5,527 nucleotides of DNA, taken from assembly GCA_019234745.1 (NCBI GenBank), contig JAFAKZ010000481.1, forward strand, positions 1 to 5,527, read 5' to 3'. Below, in pieces: positions 1-5,317 of this stretch. The stretch's first letter is position 1; each line of letters opens with the position of its first letter. Both the position numbers and the translations under genes were made by a program. The notes beneath the pieces are model-generated. The model made no database searches. It had not been told where the DNA came from and worked only from the letters and a program-made list of their open reading frames with translations. This DNA is from Burkholderiales bacterium (GTDB taxonomy: Bacteria; Pseudomonadota; Gammaproteobacteria; Burkholderiales; Chitinimonadaceae).

Positions 1-499
1 CGGCTTCTCCGTGATCTCGGGCGGTGGACCGGGCGTGATGGAAGCGGCCAACAAGGGCGCCTTCTACGGCCGCTCGCCGTCCGTCGGCCTTAACATCCAG
101 CTACCGCATGAGCAGAACGGCAACCCCTACCAGGATGTGAGCCAGACGTTCCGCCACTTCTTCGCGCGCAAGGTCATGTTCGTCAAGAATGCGACAGCCT
201 ATGTGGTGATGCCGGGCGGCTTCGGCACGCTGGACGAGCTGTCTGAGGCGCTGACGCTGATCCAGACGGGTAAGAGCCGCCGTATTCCCATCATCTTGGT
301 GGGCGCGAGCTTCTGGAGCGGCATGCTGGACTGGTTCCGCCAGACGCTACTCACCGAGCGCATGATCAATCCGGAAGACCTGGATTTGATGCAGATCATC
401 GACGAGCCTCGTGCCATCGTCGATTCTATCTTCAAGTTCTATGAGACGCGCGGCTTCGCCATGAGCCCGGCCGAGCGTGAAATGCAGTTGAGTCTCTAA
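1..499 (+). CDS. LOG family protein (TIGR00730-type), 5' partial
   Basis: The open frame runs from the window edge (reading G-F-S-V-I-S-G-G-G-P-G) to TAA at 497-499, so the N-terminal part lies outside. The GTG at 11 is an internal Val codon, not a start. Visible hallmarks are the glycine-rich nucleotide-binding loop GGGPGVMEAAN (about 20-52), the FRHFFARKVMFVK segment with the conserved Arg-Lys pair, and the signature PGGFGTLDE at 212-238. Known family members are cytoplasmic phosphoribohydrolases that split nucleoside monophosphates; some release cytokinins from their riboside 5'-monophosphates. They were long misannotated as lysine decarboxylases. The C-terminal part (FWSGMLDWF, then INPEDLDLMQIIDEP) matches the longer bacterial LOG type. 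The family call is firm; the real substrate cannot be read from sequence. It is followed after 16 bases by the DUF2782 gene, so the two are probably cotranscribed. Confidence 0.9.
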   Translation, partial: GFSVISGGGPGVMEAANKGAFYGRSPSVGLNIQLPHEQNGNPYQDVSQTFRHFFARKVMFVKNATAYVVMPGGFGTLDELSEALTLIQTGKSRRIPIILVGASFWSGMLDWFRQTLLTERMINPEDLDLMQIIDEPRAIVDSIFKFYETRGFAMSPAEREMQLSL

Positions 500-501
500 G
501 C

Positions 502-508
502 AAGGAGG
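502..508 (+). promoter_or_regulatory. Strong Shine-Dalgarno of the DUF2782 gene
   Basis: AAGGAGG lies 7 bases before the ATG at 516. It is the strongest ribosome-binding site in the window. It fixes the start of the DUF2782 gene and makes cotranslation after the LOG-family gene (stop at 499) plausible. Confidence 0.85.
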
Positions 509-515
509 AGACACC

Positions 516-842
516 ATGCGTATGCTATTTGCCATTGCCCTACTGAGCGCCGCCGGCGCCGCCTACGCGGCCGACCCGAAGAAGGACGACATCCCGCCAC
601 CACCACCGATGCCGCCCACGACGAACGACGACCAGAATAATGTCGAGCCGGAAATCGTGGTGACGAAGAAGGCGGATGCCACCATAACGGAGTACCGTAT
701 CGGCGGCCGCGTCTACATGCAGAAGGTACAGCCCGCGGTGGGTCCGGCCTATTACCTGCTGGACGAGACCGGCGCCGGTACCTTCGTGCACCGCGATACC
801 GATCCGCTGCAGCCGCCGCGCTGGACTATCAAGACGTTCTAA
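516..842 (+). CDS. DUF2782 family exported protein
   Basis: A protein of 108 residues. Residues 1-18 form a short signal peptide (MRMLFAIALLSAAGAAYA) with a good signal peptidase I site AYA|AD. There is no cysteine at the cleavage site, so it is not a lipoprotein, and it should be released into the periplasm. A charged and proline-rich spacer follows (PPPPPMPPTT, about 27-36). The core, about 44-108, has the DUF2782 pattern: EPEIVVTKK, then ITEYRIGGRVYMQKVQP, then GPAYYLLDETGAGTF, ending in RWTIKTF. DUF2782 proteins are about 100 residues long, of unknown function, and common in Beta- and Gammaproteobacteria, often beside polA and/or thrB; the thrB neighbour here fits that. Family assignment rests on remembered motif patterns. 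No biochemical role can be inferred. Confidence 0.85.
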   Translation: MRMLFAIALLSAAGAAYAADPKKDDIPPPPPMPPTTNDDQNNVEPEIVVTKKADATITEYRIGGRVYMQKVQPAVGPAYYLLDETGAGTFVHRDTDPLQPPRWTIKTF

Positions 843-844
843 AT

Positions 845-924
845 GTGAACGTGATGGCGCGCAGCGCCTGTGAAACGTGGCGGCGGAGCCGTAGAAAAGC
901 CACCTCTTACGCCTCACGTTTCAC
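845..924. repeat. GTGAA(A)CGTG inverted repeats between DUF2782 gene and thrB
   Basis: GTGAAACGTG at 870-879 is the exact reverse complement of CACGTTTCAC at 915-924, with 35 bases between them. A near copy, GTGAACGTGA, lies at 845-854, just after the stop codon of the DUF2782 gene, so either left element could pair with the right one. The 10-bp stem has no T-run after it and is therefore not a typical intrinsic terminator. It might act as an mRNA 3' end stabiliser or be a remnant of a dispersed intergenic repeat; which of these is not shown by the sequence. Confidence 0.6.
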
Positions 925-933
925 CTTTCACAC
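906..933 (+). repeat. Four degenerate 7-bp tandem repeats (YTCACGY-like)
   Basis: Read in sevens, this stretch is CTTACGC, CTCACGT, TTCACCT, TTCACAC, which fits a loose consensus YTCACNY. The copies differ at two to four positions. The cluster supplies the right arm of the GTGAAACGTG inverted repeat. Short TCACG-type tandem arrays occur in intergenic DNA of many proteobacteria and usually have no known function. No promoter is obvious in the rest of the 843-994 gap. Confidence 0.45.
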
Positions 934-994
934 GCCCGAGGCTGCCCTGACTGGTGGCATGTCATAACCACGTATTGAGATAGGTCCGCAAGCC

Positions 995-1939
995 ATGTCC
1001 GTCTTCACCACCGTCGCCCCCGATGACCTGCGCATTTGGCTCAAGCGCTATTCCCTGGGTGACCTGGTCGAGCTGCGCGGCATTGCGGAAGGCGTGACCA
1101 ATACAAACTATGCCGTGACAACGACGCAGGGCCGCTACGTGCTCACCTTGTTCGAGACGCTGCAGGCGAGCGAGCTGCCCTTCTATGTGAACCTGATGGC
1201 ACACCTGGCGCATCACGGCATCGCCTGCGCCTCGCCCATCGCCAATCTGCGCGACGAGATGATAGACCAGCTCAACGGCCGGCCCACCATCATCGTCAAC
1301 TGGCTGGAAGGGGCGCCGGTGGAGGTGCCGAGCGCGGCGCAGTGCCACGCCCTGGGCGCCATGCTGGCACAGATGCACCGGGCCGGCGAGACCTACGCGG
1401 GCCGCATGCGCAATCCGCGTGGGCCGTCCTGGTGGGGGGGCGCGGCCACGCAGCTATACGGCTACCTGAACGCGGCCGATGCCTCGCAGCTGCGCGCCGA
1501 GGTGGGCCTGCAGGCGCGCCACCGCTTCGATCACCTGCCCTCGGGCGTAATCCACGCCGATCTGTTCCGCGACAATGTATTGATGGCCGGCGAGCATATC
1601 GGCGGCTTCATCGACTTTTACTACGCCTGCAACGACGTGCTGATCTTCGACCTGGCCATCTCGCTCAACGATTGGTGCAGCTTACCGGACGGCGCTATCG
1701 ATGAGGCGCGCGCCCAGGCAATATGTACTGGCTACCAGACAGTACGGCCGCTGAACCAGGCGGAAAAAGACAGCTGGAACCATATGCTGCGCGCTGCCGC
1801 CCTGCGCTTCTGGGTATCGCGCCTGTGGGATTGGCACAAGCCACAGACGGGCGAGCTCACCTACCGCAAGGACCCGGCCGTATTCCAGCGCATCCTGGCG
1901 CATCATGCGGCGGACGGCGACAGCGCGCGCTGGTTCTAG
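995..1939 (+). CDS. thrB: Homoserine kinase (APH-fold ThrB)
   Basis: A protein of 314 residues, close to the 310-320 usual for this type. It phosphorylates L-homoserine with ATP to O-phosphohomoserine, the step before threonine synthase, in the cytoplasm. It belongs to the aminoglycoside phosphotransferase/choline kinase fold used by many Alpha-, Beta- and some Gammaproteobacteria (TIGR00938 type), not to the GHMP-kinase ThrB of E. coli. Seen in the sequence: an N-terminal nucleotide loop GIAEGVTNTNY (29-39), RYVLTLFE (47-54), the catalytic loop HADLFRDN (187-194, with D189 and N194), the metal-binding IDFYY (206-210, D207), and the family-specific ACNDVLIFDLAISLNDWC (211-228). The ATG at 995 has only a weak purine-rich site (GAGATAGG, 977-984). 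The gene has its own 152-base upstream gap, so it may be transcribed separately from the DUF2782 gene. All key residues are present. Confidence 0.95.
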   Translation: MSVFTTVAPDDLRIWLKRYSLGDLVELRGIAEGVTNTNYAVTTTQGRYVLTLFETLQASELPFYVNLMAHLAHHGIACASPIANLRDEMIDQLNGRPTIIVNWLEGAPVEVPSAAQCHALGAMLAQMHRAGETYAGRMRNPRGPSWWGGAATQLYGYLNAADASQLRAEVGLQARHRFDHLPSGVIHADLFRDNVLMAGEHIGGFIDFYYACNDVLIFDLAISLNDWCSLPDGAIDEARAQAICTGYQTVRPLNQAEKDSWNHMLRAAALRFWVSRLWDWHKPQTGELTYRKDPAVFQRILAHHAADGDSARWF

Positions 1940-1960
1940 GGCGCCATGCACAGTTACATC

Positions 1961-1991
1961 TTGTATTGCATCTTGCCAATCAAGCTATAAC
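1961..1991 (+). promoter_or_regulatory. Possible sigma-70 promoter before the diguanylate cyclase gene
   Basis: TATAAC at 1986-1991 matches five of six bases of the -10 consensus. The best -35 candidate, TTGTAT at 1961-1966, matches three of six and the 19-base spacing is long. The -10 ends only 9 bases before ATG 2001, so a transcript from it would have almost no leader. This is a weak call made by eye in a fairly AT-rich 61-base gap after thrB. Confidence 0.3.
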
Positions 1992-2000
1992 GGTAGCGAT

Positions 2001-3845
2001 ATGCATGAAGCCAGAAAAGTCACCCACCACCACGTATTCCTGATCTCGCTCGTCCTGGCGCTGGTGGCGATCGTCCTGTCTTTCCTGCTGTACGTGGTAC
2101 AGGCCAGCCATGCCCGCGCCATGGAGCAAGGCGCGCAGCAGGCGGCGAACCTGGCGAGTTTACTGGAAGAGCGCGTACGCGCCGCCTTCCAGTCGGCCGA
2201 CTTCCTGCTCGACGATGTGGCCCTGCACGTCGATATGCAAAAGGGGCTGCCCGACCCGCAAAGCGAATCAGGCAAGGCCCTGCGCAAGCTGCTGTTCGAT
2301 AAGTGGCAGCGCGGTTCTTCACTGGCCAATATCGGCTTTCTTGACCCGATGGGGCGCATCCAGTACACCATGCTGGGCGACGGTAGTGTCAGCCAGGCGG
2401 GCGAATCCTACCTGGCTGAGCTGGGCGGCGTGCGTGCCCCGGAAATGGCCATGTCCAGCCCGCAGGTGATGCCGCAACTGCACGAGCCGGGCGTGCTCAT
2501 GGGGCGGGCCGTGCGCGACGAGGGCGGCAAGCTGGCGGCAGTTTCGGTGGGCTGGCTGCGCTCTAGCTATTTCGACGCCATGTTCGCGCCGCTGAAACTG
2601 GGGCCGCAAGGCATCGTCGTGCTGACAGACGACCACTACCGCCTGATCGCGCGTCATCCAGAACTGCCTGACTTCCCCGTCGGCAGCCAGTACGGTCATC
2701 CGCATACGGAGACGGGGCCTCTGCCCGATACCTCCATCCTCGTATCTGAACTGGATGGCACGCGCCGCATCACCGCCTGGCGGCGGCTGCAGGATTACCA
2801 CGTGGTGCTGGTGGTGGGCATTGCCGAAACGGATGCGCTGGCCGAGTGGCGGACGCAGACGCTGCGCTATTTCCTGGTGGGGCTCGTCGTTTGCCTGTTC
2901 GGCGCCGCGCTTACCATCATGCTGCTCAACGCCGCGCGGCAGGCAGAACGCCTGAGTGAGAGCGAGGCGTTACTGCGCGAAAGCGAGGCACGGCATCGCC
3001 AGATTATCGAGTTGGCGCCCGCCGCCATGGTTCAGGTATCCGGTACGCCGCCCGCCGTTACCTACGCCAATCGTGACTTCGAGCAGCTATTCGGCCGCGA
3101 GCACGGTGAAGCGGCTGGGCACCCGGTGGTGGAGCTGTTCGTCGACCCCTCCGACGCTACGCGACTGCTTGACGATGCGGCTAAGAGCGGCGGTATACAC
3201 GAGCGTGAACTGCAGCTTACGGACGGCCGCCATAACTTCTGGGGCCTGGTGTCGGCCACCGCCTTGCCCGGTGTGGGCGGGCAGGGCTTTCTGCTGGGCT
3301 TTGCCGATATCGATGCACGCAAGGTGCTCGAGCATCGCCTGACCGTGGAAGCGAGCACCGACGCGCTCACGGGGCTGGCCAACCGACGCTATTTCTTCGC
3401 CCGTTCTGAAGCCGCCTGCGACCAGGCACGGCGTTACCATCGCCCGCTCTCCGTCGTGGTCATGGATATCGACAAATTCAAGGCGGTGAACGACAACTAC
3501 GGCCACCACGTGGGCGACGCCGTGCTGGAGCGCGCCGCCCGCATCCTGCAGGTAACCCTGCGCCAGCCCGACCTGCCGGCTCGCATCGGCGGTGAAGAGT
3601 TCGTCGCCCTGCTGCCCGAAACCTCTCTGCAGCAGGCCATGGAGGCAGCCGAACGCATCCGCCAGGCCATCGAGGATGCCCCGCTCACGCTGGAGGATGG
3701 GCGGCTCGTCGCCATCACAGCCAGCTTCGGCGTTGCCGCCTACAAAGACGAGGACGACATCCACCCCGCCATCGACCGCGCCGACGAGGCCATGTACCGA
3801 GCCAAGCAGGGCGGACGGAACCGTGTGGAAATAGCAATCGCCTGA
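2001..3845 (+). CDS. Membrane-bound sensor diguanylate cyclase (PDC/dCache-like, PAS, GGDEF)
   Basis: A protein of 614 residues that should make cyclic di-GMP from two GTP at the inner membrane. Order: short basic N-terminus; membrane helix about 11-34; periplasmic region about 35-284 of PDC/dCache-like layout (long helix AANLASLLEERVRAAFQSAD, then mixed domain ending VVLVVGIAE); second membrane helix about 288-309; linker helix; PAS-like domain about 330-440 (RHRQIIELAPAAMVQV, TYANRDFEQLFGRE); GGDEF domain about 450-612. The catalytic domain looks active: DALTGLANRR (454-463), metal site MDIDKFK (488-494), GGEEF (530-534). RQPD (521-524), five residues before GGEEF, is the product-inhibition I-site. 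The frame is open upstream to 1905, inside thrB, but that extension is polar and not membrane-like; ATG 2001 puts the helix at the N-terminus. There is no clear Shine-Dalgarno. The ligand of the sensor is unknown. Confidence 0.93.
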   Translation: MHEARKVTHHHVFLISLVLALVAIVLSFLLYVVQASHARAMEQGAQQAANLASLLEERVRAAFQSADFLLDDVALHVDMQKGLPDPQSESGKALRKLLFDKWQRGSSLANIGFLDPMGRIQYTMLGDGSVSQAGESYLAELGGVRAPEMAMSSPQVMPQLHEPGVLMGRAVRDEGGKLAAVSVGWLRSSYFDAMFAPLKLGPQGIVVLTDDHYRLIARHPELPDFPVGSQYGHPHTETGPLPDTSILVSELDGTRRITAWRRLQDYHVVLVVGIAETDALAEWRTQTLRYFLVGLVVCLFGAALTIMLLNAARQAERLSESEALLRESEARHRQIIELAPAAMVQVSGTPPAVTYANRDFEQLFGREHGEAAGHPVVELFVDPSDATRLLDDAAKSGGIHERELQLTDGRHNFWGLVSATALPGVGGQGFLLGFADIDARKVLEHRLTVEASTDALTGLANRRYFFARSEAACDQARRYHRPLSVVVMDIDKFKAVNDNYGHHVGDAVLERAARILQVTLRQPDLPARIGGEEFVALLPETSLQQAMEAAERIRQAIEDAPLTLEDGRLVAITASFGVAAYKDEDDIHPAIDRADEAMYRAKQGGRNRVEIAIA

Positions 3846-3873
3846 GTTGTATTCAGATACCCGCCGTCACATA

Positions 3874-3900
3874 CAAGCGGTAACATCGCCGTTACCCTTG
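3874..3900 (+). promoter_or_regulatory. Inverted repeat/hairpin at the ribosome-binding site of the sigma-factor gene
   Basis: CAAG (3874-3877), one unpaired C, then GGTAAC (3879-3884), a six-base loop ATCGCC, then GTTACC (3891-3896) and CTTG (3897-3900). This gives ten base pairs with a single bulge. Its last G (3900) is also the first G of the GGAG Shine-Dalgarno of the sigma gene at 3911. It could be a regulator-binding palindrome or an RNA hairpin that limits ribosome access. No T-run follows, so it is not a normal terminator for the upstream cyclase gene. Confidence 0.5.
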
Positions 3901-3903
3901 GAG
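3900..3903 (+). promoter_or_regulatory. Shine-Dalgarno deciding the TTG start of the sigma-factor gene
   Basis: GGAG lies 7 bases before TTG at 3911. This supports the rare TTG start, which also gives the expected sigma-factor N-terminus ahead of region 2. The next in-frame ATG codon is far inside the protein. Confidence 0.65.
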
Positions 3904-3910
3904 ATTCCCC

Positions 3911-4495
3911 TTGAACAACTCCCAACCGAACGACCAGCAACTGGCCGAGTTCCGCGACTATTTGCTGCGCTATGCGCTGTACCGCCTGCGCGATGAGGAC
4001 CTGGCCGAAGAGGCCGTGCAGGACACGCTGCTCGCTGCGCTCCAGGCCAAGGAAGGCTTTGCCGCGCAATCCAGCGTCAAGACCTGGCTCACCGGCATCC
4101 TCAAGCATAAGATCATCGACGCCCAGCGCCGCGCCTGCCGCGACCCCTTCCTGCTGGAATCGCACGAGGACGAGGAAGACCCGGCCGGCGACTTCGACTG
4201 CCTGTTCGACAAGCAGGGCCACTGGGGCTCGGACGGCCCGCGCCCCTGGGAGCACCCGGAGCAGTCGCTGGAGCAGCAGGACTTCTGGCGCGTATACGAG
4301 GAATGCAACGAACGCCTGCCCAAGCGCACGGCCATGGTGTTCGCCATGCGTGAAGCACTGGGCTACGACATCGACGAAATCTGTCAGAACCTGGACATCA
4401 GCGCGACTAACTGTTCAGTACTGCTGTATCGCGCCCGCCTGGGCCTGCGGCAGTGCCTGGAGAAAAACTGGTTCGGCCAGGAGGCGCGCGCATGA
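3911..4495 (+). CDS. RNA polymerase sigma-70 family factor, ECF-like (TIGR02943 type)
   Basis: A protein of 194 residues starting at TTG. Region 2 spans about 11-75 (FRDYLLRYALYRLRDEDLAEEAVQDTLLAAL, then SSVKTWLTGILKHKIIDAQRR), which binds core polymerase and the -10 element. Region 4 spans about 122-183 (FWRVYEECNERLPKRTAMVFAMREALGYDIDEICQNLDIS, then NCSVLLYRARLGLRQCL), a helix-turn-helix for the -35 element. Between them lies an unusually long acidic linker, about 79-120 (ESHEDEEDPAGDFD and a tryptophan/proline-rich stretch), which I recall from the TIGR02943 group of proteobacterial sigma factors. The subfamily is remembered, not searched. The gene overlaps the zinc-finger gene by ATGA, which indicates a sigma/anti-sigma operon. 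Its regulon and inducing signal cannot be read here; an inverted repeat at its ribosome-binding site suggests control of its own expression. Confidence 0.88.
   Translation: MNNSQPNDQQLAEFRDYLLRYALYRLRDEDLAEEAVQDTLLAALQAKEGFAAQSSVKTWLTGILKHKIIDAQRRACRDPFLLESHEDEEDPAGDFDCLFDKQGHWGSDGPRPWEHPEQSLEQQDFWRVYEECNERLPKRTAMVFAMREALGYDIDEICQNLDISATNCSVLLYRARLGLRQCLEKNWFGQEARA
4479..4484 (+). promoter_or_regulatory. Shine-Dalgarno of the zinc-finger gene, inside the sigma gene
   Basis: AGGAGG lies 7 bases before ATG 4492 and within the last codons of the sigma-factor gene. It selects ATG 4492 over the upstream in-frame ATG at 4453 and the downstream one at 4498. Confidence 0.8.
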
Positions 4496-4674
4496 AGATG
4501 AGTTGCAAAGAGGCGACCTACGCCATTTCAGATCGGCTGGACCGCAAGCTGGGGCCTATCGAATGGCTGAAGCTGCGCACGCACCTGTTTATCTGCCATT
4601 ACTGCCGCGATTTTGCCAAGCAGACGCAGTTCATGCGCGTGATGGTGCGGGCGGCCAGGCGGCGACGGCATTGA
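4492..4674 (+). CDS. Small zinc-finger (zf-HC2-like) putative anti-sigma factor
   Basis: A protein of 60 residues whose start ATGA overlaps the stop of the sigma gene, so the two are probably translationally coupled. It carries the zinc-binding anti-sigma pattern H31-x3-C35-x2-C38 (HLFICHYC), with C5 near the N-terminus as the likely fourth ligand; in such domains the zinc helix bundle wraps the sigma factor. There is no membrane segment and no room for a sensory domain, unlike most ECF anti-sigmas, so it should be a soluble cytoplasmic protein. It ends in a strongly basic tail (RAARRRRH). The overlap and motif make it the probable partner of the upstream sigma factor. Whether it inhibits, or responds to redox or metal through its zinc site, is inference. 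Confidence 0.82.
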   Translation: MKMSCKEATYAISDRLDRKLGPIEWLKLRTHLFICHYCRDFAKQTQFMRVMVRAARRRRH

Positions 4675-4756
4675 CGTAGCCATCTGAATTGCTGGGTCGC
4701 GCTGGCCTATGCACTGCCGACTTAGTAGCAAGTCGATTGAGACCGTATCGTTCCGA

Positions 4757-5110
4757 ATGAGCATAGACGATTACATAAACCATGCGATAAGCGCAGGCGA
4801 GCGCGATGGGCTGAGGTCTCTCAGCGGCGCACAGCAAGTGGTTTACGCGGTAGCCGAGGCGGAAGCATTCTGCGACATGAACGGCATCGACTCGCTCATT
4901 GATAGGTACGGTATTGGTTCGTTGCATCTATTTGTGCGAGCTTATTCGGCCATTGGGGCAAATGATGTAGCAAATGCAATTGAGGCCTTGGCGAGCGCCA
5001 AAGGTTCGTCCGAGGACGCGCTTTCTTTGGCAAATCGCTTGATATGTGAACGCAGTGGCTACGACTATCAAGATATCTATGATTATGTGGCGAATCACGG
5101 GCTGACCTAG
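4757..5110 (+). CDS. Small protein, tentatively DMP19/DUF4375-like
   Basis: A protein of 117 residues from ATG 4757; the frame is open to an earlier ATG at 4709, which would add 16 residues (MHCRLSSKSIETVSFR). Neither start has a clear Shine-Dalgarno; I prefer 4757 because the acidic helix MSIDDYINHAISAGERDGL begins there. It is a soluble, mostly helical acidic protein without signal peptide or membrane helix. The central part (LSGAQQVVYAVAEAEAFCDMNGIDSLIDRYG, 22-52, then AYSAIGANDVANAIEAL, 62-78) resembles the DMP19/DUF4375 pattern, in which an aligned helix usually reads EVNNGGF-x-Q. Some members mimic DNA; most are uncharacterised. The gene uses more AT-ending codons (GAT, ATT, TTG, AAT) than its neighbours, which suggests later acquisition. 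It is separated by 82 bases from the zinc-finger gene; no clear promoter is seen there. Confidence 0.6.
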   Translation: MSIDDYINHAISAGERDGLRSLSGAQQVVYAVAEAEAFCDMNGIDSLIDRYGIGSLHLFVRAYSAIGANDVANAIEALASAKGSSEDALSLANRLICERSGYDYQDIYDYVANHGLT

Positions 5111-5129
5111 GTTAGGAGCCGCATATCCC

Positions 5130-5165
5130 GTAGGTCGGAAAAGCGTAGCGCCTTCCGACGCATGG
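5130..5165 (+). repeat. REP-like element, left copy (GTAG head)
   Basis: The copy starts with the tetranucleotide GTAG (5130-5133), then an imperfect palindrome: GTCGGAA (5134-5140) pairs with TTCCGAC (5153-5159), and GCG (5143-5145) with CGC (5149-5151) around a TAG loop. A GTAG or GGAG head followed by a hairpin is the hallmark of REP sequences mobilised by RAYT (Y1-type) transposases. It begins 19 bases after the stop of the DUF4375-like gene. Confidence 0.75.
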
Positions 5166-5255
5166 TATGGCTGTGCGTTACGCTGACCTTGCCGATTGCC
5201 TGCGCACTTGTTTACTGGTCTGCATTGTCTTACCAATCGATGTCGCTCCAAGATT

Positions 5256-5291
5256 CCATGCGTCGGAAGGCGCTACGCTTTTCCGACCTAC
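5256..5291 (-). repeat. REP-like element, right copy (inverted)
   Basis: Exact reverse complement of the copy at 5130-5165 over all 36 bases; identity stops at both ends (5255 and 5292). Its GTAG head, read on the minus strand, lies at 5288-5291, 12 bases before the TATAAT of the mtgA promoter. Confidence 0.75.
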
Positions 5292-5309
5292 AGTTGTGGT
5301 AGTTATAAT
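5281..5309 (+). promoter_or_regulatory. Candidate sigma-70 promoter of mtgA
   Basis: TATAAT at 5304-5309 is a perfect -10 box. Seventeen bases upstream is TTCCGA (5281-5286), matching three of six -35 bases, and this lies inside the right REP copy. Transcription would start near 5316, only a base or two before ATG 5318, so the mRNA would be leaderless or nearly so. The absence of a Shine-Dalgarno before mtgA agrees with that. Confidence 0.55.
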
Positions 5310-5317
5310 CCCCCGCC

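Larger units (their letters stand above)
5130..5291. mobile_element. REPIN/BIME-type non-autonomous element
   Basis: Two identical 36-bp REP-like copies face each other, separated by 90 bases (5166-5255), 162 bases in all. The whole unit could fold into a long stem with a 90-base loop, or into two small hairpins. It carries no gene of its own; an open frame crossing it from 5167 is an artefact. REP doublets of this kind (REPINs) are copied in trans by a RAYT transposase encoded elsewhere in the genome. No such gene is in this window. The unit fills most of the 207-base gap before mtgA. Confidence 0.65.

Noticed and set aside
1905..2000. N-terminal extension of the diguanylate cyclase from ATG 1905
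   Set aside because: It would overlap the end of thrB by 35 bases, adds 32 polar residues with several cysteines and no membrane character, and moves the membrane helix away from the N-terminus.
3087..3764. A 225-codon open frame on the minus strand
   Set aside because: It lies wholly inside the diguanylate cyclase gene, whose GGDEF and PAS motifs are unambiguous. The product is low-complexity and family-less; long antisense frames are expected in GC-rich genes.
3842..3856. CTGA...TCAG short inverted repeat at the end of the cyclase gene
   Set aside because: Only four base pairs with a seven-base loop; expected by chance.
3972..4679. A 235-codon + strand frame overlapping the sigma factor and zinc-finger genes
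   Set aside because: It is rich in Arg, Ser, Pro and Ala as is typical of an out-of-frame reading of GC-rich DNA, and it contradicts two genes with clear motifs and Shine-Dalgarno sites.
4709..4756. Upstream ATG of the DUF4375-like gene at 4709
   Set aside because: The extra 16 residues look unlike the acidic helical protein that follows and there is no Shine-Dalgarno; kept only as an alternative start.
5130..5291. REP hairpins as intrinsic terminators
   Set aside because: Neither hairpin is followed by a T-run in either orientation, and their GTAG heads and exact inverted identity fit a REP doublet better.
5130..5291. Two-repeat CRISPR remnant
   Set aside because: The copies are inverted rather than direct, the spacer is 90 bases, and no cas gene is near.
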